Positions 14,253 to 16,639 of a stretch of DNA of 16,639 bases are shown one piece after another. The stretch comes from JAXDJH01 sp034663635. Its GTDB lineage: Bacteria; Actinomycetota; CADDZG01; WHSQ01. Under the pieces are notes generated by a model. That model made no database searches. It was not told the origin of the DNA and was given only the letters and a program-made list of their open reading frames with translations. The number at the start of each line of letters is the position of its first letter. Position 1 is the first letter of the stretch. The position numbers were made by a program, and so were the translations under genes. The DNA is taken from positions 1-16,639 of the forward strand of contig JAXDJH010000001.1 of assembly GCA_034663635.1 (NCBI GenBank), given 5' to 3'.

Positions 14253-14873
14253 ATGGCAGAGATCAAAGCTCAAGACGTAAAGAAGCTCCGGGAGGCGACC
14301 GGAGCCGGGATGATGGATTGCAAGAAGGCCCTGTCGGAGGCGGATGGCGATTACGACACCGCGCTAAGGCTCCTTCGCGAGAAGGGACTTGCGGCTGCGG
14401 CCAAGAAATCGGGCCGCACTGCGACCGAGGGCATCGTCTACGCGTACATGCATCGGCCACAGCCCGACTATCCCCCGAAGCTCGGCGTCCTTCTCGAGCT
14501 CAACTCCGAGACGGATTTCGTCGCCAAGACCGAGCAGTTCGAGCGCCTCGCCAAGGACATCGCGATGCACATCTCTTTCGCCGACCCGCGGTGGAAGACG
14601 CGCGACGAAGTACCTCAGGATGTGCTCAACGACGAGTCCGCGATCTACGCGAAGCAGGCAAAGGACTCCGGCAAGCCTGAGAACGTCGTGGAAAAAGTGG
14701 TCCAGGGAAAGCTCGAGGGCTTCTACAAAGAGAACGTCCTCATGGATCAAGAGTGGATCCAGGACAAGAGCAAGTCGATCAGCCAGTTGATCGACGAAGC
14801 CAAGGCGACGATGGGCGAGAACATCTCGATCGGCCAGTTCAAGCGCATCCGCGTGGGTGAGAAAGAGGCTTAG
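14253..14873 (+). CDS. tsf: Elongation factor Ts, short form
   Basis: EF-Ts exchanges GDP for GTP on EF-Tu. The N-terminal UBA-like domain (1-50) carries VKKLREATGAGMMDCKKAL. The core holds the signature LNSETDFVAKTEQF, with TDFVA at 87-91 in contact with EF-Tu. The C-terminal part (FYKENVLMDQEWIQDKSKSI and GENISIGQFKRIRVG) is complete, so the gene is not truncated. The length is 206 residues, against about 270-280 in Streptomyces and Mycobacterium and 196 in Thermus thermophilus, whose EF-Ts works as a dimer. The ATG follows AAGGAG by a few bases. The next gene, pyrH, starts 3 bases after the stop. Confidence 0.97.
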   Translation: MAEIKAQDVKKLREATGAGMMDCKKALSEADGDYDTALRLLREKGLAAAAKKSGRTATEGIVYAYMHRPQPDYPPKLGVLLELNSETDFVAKTEQFERLAKDIAMHISFADPRWKTRDEVPQDVLNDESAIYAKQAKDSGKPENVVEKVVQGKLEGFYKENVLMDQEWIQDKSKSISQLIDEAKATMGENISIGQFKRIRVGEKEA

Positions 14874-14876
14874 GTC

Positions 14877-15623
14877 TTGAGCGACTCCGAGGACGTCAGG
14901 GCGACTCCCAAATTCAAGAGGGTTCTCCTGAAGCTCTCGGGAGAGGCTTTCGCCGACCCCCAACACGGTTTCGGGATCGACCCCCGGATAGTCGCGTCGA
15001 TCGCGCGCCAGATCGCTGAGGCGCGCGACATCGGCACCGAGCTGGCACTCGTGATCGGCGGGGGGAACATCATCCGCGGCCTATCGGCTTCCGCCCAGGG
15101 CACCGACCGCACAACCGCGGACTACATGGGGATGCTGGCGACGGTCATCAACGCCCTTGCCATGCAAGACGCTCTCGAGAAAGAGGGAGTGCAGACGCGC
15201 GTGCAGACGGCCATCTGGATGCAGGAGCTCGCTGAGCCATACATCCGTAGACGCGCGATGCGTCACCTCGAGAAGGGCCGCGTGGTGATCTTCGCCGGCG
15301 GCACGGGCAACCCATATTTCTCGACTGACACGACCGCGGCTCTTAGGGCGCTGGAGATAGGGGCCGAGGCGATCCTCAAAGGCACCCGGGTCGACGGCGT
15401 CTACGACTCTGACCCGATGGTCAACGAGGACGCGCAGATGTTCAACTCCCTCAGCTACATCGATGTCCTGAATCGTGGGCTGAAGGTCATGGACTCCACC
15501 GCGGTGTCTCTTTGCATGGACAATCGCTTGCCGATCGTCGTCTTCAACCTCAAGGCTCCGAACATCATGCGGATCCTTTCGGGCGAGGATGTCGGAACGC
15601 TCGTTCATTCGGACGCAACTTAG
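14877..15623 (+). CDS. pyrH: Uridylate kinase (UMP kinase)
   Basis: Phosphorylates UMP to UDP with ATP in pyrimidine nucleotide synthesis; bacterial enzymes are hexamers of the amino acid kinase fold. The 248-residue product has KLSGEAF (19-25), the glycine loop IGGGNIIRG (60-68), the UMP-binding ADYMGMLATVINALAMQ (81-97) and the phosphate-binding AGGTGNPYFSTDTTAALRA (140-158), followed by KGTRVDGVYDSDP. The start is TTG 14877, 3 bases after tsf. No ATG or GTG fits the conserved N-terminus, and AGAGG at 14864-14868 provides a weak binding site 8 bases upstream. The gene order tsf-pyrH-frr is conserved across bacteria. Confidence 0.97.
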   Translation: MSDSEDVRATPKFKRVLLKLSGEAFADPQHGFGIDPRIVASIARQIAEARDIGTELALVIGGGNIIRGLSASAQGTDRTTADYMGMLATVINALAMQDALEKEGVQTRVQTAIWMQELAEPYIRRRAMRHLEKGRVVIFAGGTGNPYFSTDTTAALRALEIGAEAILKGTRVDGVYDSDPMVNEDAQMFNSLSYIDVLNRGLKVMDSTAVSLCMDNRLPIVVFNLKAPNIMRILSGEDVGTLVHSDAT

Positions 15624-15634
15624 GGGGTATTGCA

Positions 15635-16201
15635 TTGGCTGAAGACGATCGTGAGGTCATGCGAGAGGCCGAAGACAAAATGAAGAAGGCGGTCTCGGTG
15701 AATTCCGAAGAGCTCGCGTCGATCCGCTCGGGCCGCGCCACTCCCGCCCTCTTGAACAAGATCATGGTCGAGTACTACGGCTCGAAGGTGCCCCTCAATC
15801 AAACAGCCAACGTCTCAGTGCCTGAGCCACGGCTGATGGTGATCGCGCCTTACGACAAGAGCACGATCTCGGCGATCGAGAAAGCGATCCAGACCTCGGA
15901 CTTGGGGATCACGCCGAGCAACGATGGCAACGTGATCCGCATCGCCTTTCCACAACTGACTGAGGATCGCCGTAAAGAGATGATCAAGCTCGCGCACGTT
16001 CGTGCGGAAGAGGGTCGCGTGGCCATCCGTGGGGTTCGCCGCCACGCGAAGGAGAGCCTCGAGAAGCTCAAGAAGGACGGCGATCTCTCTGAGGACGAAG
16101 AGCGGCGTGCGGAAGGGGACCTGCAGAAGCTCACCGACCGTTACGTGCACGAGGTCGACGAGCATCTGAAACATAAAGAGGCCGAACTCTCCGAGGTTTA
16201 G
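15635..16201 (+). CDS. frr: Ribosome recycling factor
   Basis: RRF splits the post-termination ribosome together with EF-G. From TTG 15635 the product is 188 residues, close to the usual 185. The helix-bundle domain I begins with VMREAEDKMKKAVSVNSEEL and RSGRATPALL (31-40). Domain II is about 45-105 (VPLNQTANVSVPEPRLMVI). The last helices are charged and carry the conserved EEGRVAIRGVRR. TTG is chosen because it follows GGGGG (15623-15627) at a suitable distance and places the start just after pyrH. Longer versions would read into pyrH, and ATG 15659 would shorten the first helix. cdsA starts 2 bases after the stop. Confidence 0.95.
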   Translation: MAEDDREVMREAEDKMKKAVSVNSEELASIRSGRATPALLNKIMVEYYGSKVPLNQTANVSVPEPRLMVIAPYDKSTISAIEKAIQTSDLGITPSNDGNVIRIAFPQLTEDRRKEMIKLAHVRAEEGRVAIRGVRRHAKESLEKLKKDGDLSEDEERRAEGDLQKLTDRYVHEVDEHLKHKEAELSEV

Positions 16202-16203
16202 CA

Positions 16204-16632
16204 GTGGCCGAAGGCCGGTCTCTTAAACAAGCGGTAATTACTGCCCTGATCCTCCTTGCGCTCATCGTCATATGCGCGCTCATCGGCACGACCGCCTTCT
16301 TCGTGTTGGTCTGCGCGGTAGTCCTGATTGCGCTCTTCGAGCTTCTGGATGCTCTCGTTCAAACGGGCCATCGCCCGAACATCCCCTGGGGCGTCCTCGG
16401 CGGTTTTGGAATGCTGCTCGCTGCTTTCTCCGAGCGACCCGCGTTTTTCGCCGTGGTTATAGCGGTGACGATGTACGGGGCGTTCATCCTCGCGCTACGT
16501 CCGAATCGAGGGCCGACTGCCGCAACCGACGCGGCCTGGACCGTGCTCGGAGTCGCGGGGGGGGGGGGTGGGGGAGCCGCCGCGACGTCCATCATGGTCC
16601 TCGACCAGGGGAGGCCCGGCGACGGGCGTTAG
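16204..16632 (+). pseudogene. cdsA: Phosphatidate cytidylyltransferase, 5' part, probably frameshifted at the contig end
   Basis: CdsA makes CDP-diacylglycerol from phosphatidate and CTP for membrane lipids. The start is GTG 16204, 2 bases after frr, the family's usual position. About 115 residues match CdsA N-termini: a basic start, then hydrophobic membrane segments (ALILLALIVICALIGTTAFFVLVCAVVLIALFELL is one long stretch, followed by others) and the conserved FE. From about residue 120 the protein becomes a run of glycines, coded by 12 G (16557-16568), a T and five more G, and stops at 16630-16632. The catalytic C-terminal half with the Asp and SPKK motifs is missing. I think the coding frame is broken by a miscounted homopolymer in poor terminal sequence rather than in a living gene, and the rest lies beyond the window. 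Confidence 0.75.
16557..16574. repeat. G homopolymer near the right edge
   Basis: Twelve consecutive G (16557-16568), one T, then five G. This tract falls where the cdsA reading frame loses its family resemblance and lies within 85 bases of the window edge. It is best read as a sequencing or assembly weak spot. Confidence 0.8.
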
Positions 16633-16639
16633 CTGCTGA

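Overview
The window is a contiguous stretch of bacterial core chromosome, almost certainly from an actinobacterium (Actinomycetota), with high GC and nearly all genes on the + strand. Three things support this. There is a DUF2469 gene, a family I know only from Actinobacteria. The order rplS, lepB, rnhB, DUF2469, yraN, yifB, dprA, xerC, whiG-type sigma factor, rpsB, tsf, pyrH, frr, cdsA combines the arrangements known in Mycobacterium and Streptomyces. RpsB also carries an acidic, alanine-rich tail. A short (206-residue) EF-Ts and a rplS gene without the usual trmD neighbours suggest a lineage away from the well-studied Streptomyces and Mycobacterium groups; the exact class cannot be read from the sequence. 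The last ~80 bases look like a poor-quality contig end.

Layout. Bases 1-587 hold the tail of one probable GNAT acetyltransferase and a complete second one. Bases 598-4589 are amino-acid metabolism and tRNA charging: serA (serine synthesis), ilvE (branched-chain transaminase) and gltX (glutamyl-tRNA synthetase). Bases 4619-4798 carry tRNA-Gln(CTG) and tRNA-Glu(CTC), the likely substrates of the GltX just upstream. Bases 4845-7652 hold rplS, two tandem type I signal peptidases, rnhB and DUF2469. Bases 7688-11356 hold yraN, a PaaG-like enoyl-CoA hydratase/isomerase family protein, yifB and dprA, a set linked to DNA uptake or processing apart from the crotonase-fold enzyme. An intergenic 8-bp tandem repeat (11360-11407) follows. 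Then come xerC and an overlapping WhiG/FliA-type sigma factor (11497-13213), a 145-base leader, and the translation/growth operon rpsB-tsf-pyrH-frr-cdsA (13359 to the end).

How the genes fit together. Most are closely packed housekeeping genes with gaps of a few bases or 4-base ATGA overlaps (rnhB/DUF2469, yifB/dprA), so several polycistronic units with translational coupling are likely. No convincing intrinsic terminator is visible. No stretch longer than 300 bases lacks a gene; the longest is the tRNA region.

I found no evidence for a wholly new multi-gene system. The observations most worth a second look are two start-codon hairpins (yraN and yifB), a crotonase-family enzyme whose two canonical glutamates are replaced and which carries a PaaG-type aspartate, the clustering of GluRS with both of its candidate tRNA substrates, the short EF-Ts, the 8-bp tandem repeat before xerC, and a probable frameshift in cdsA at a 12-G run.
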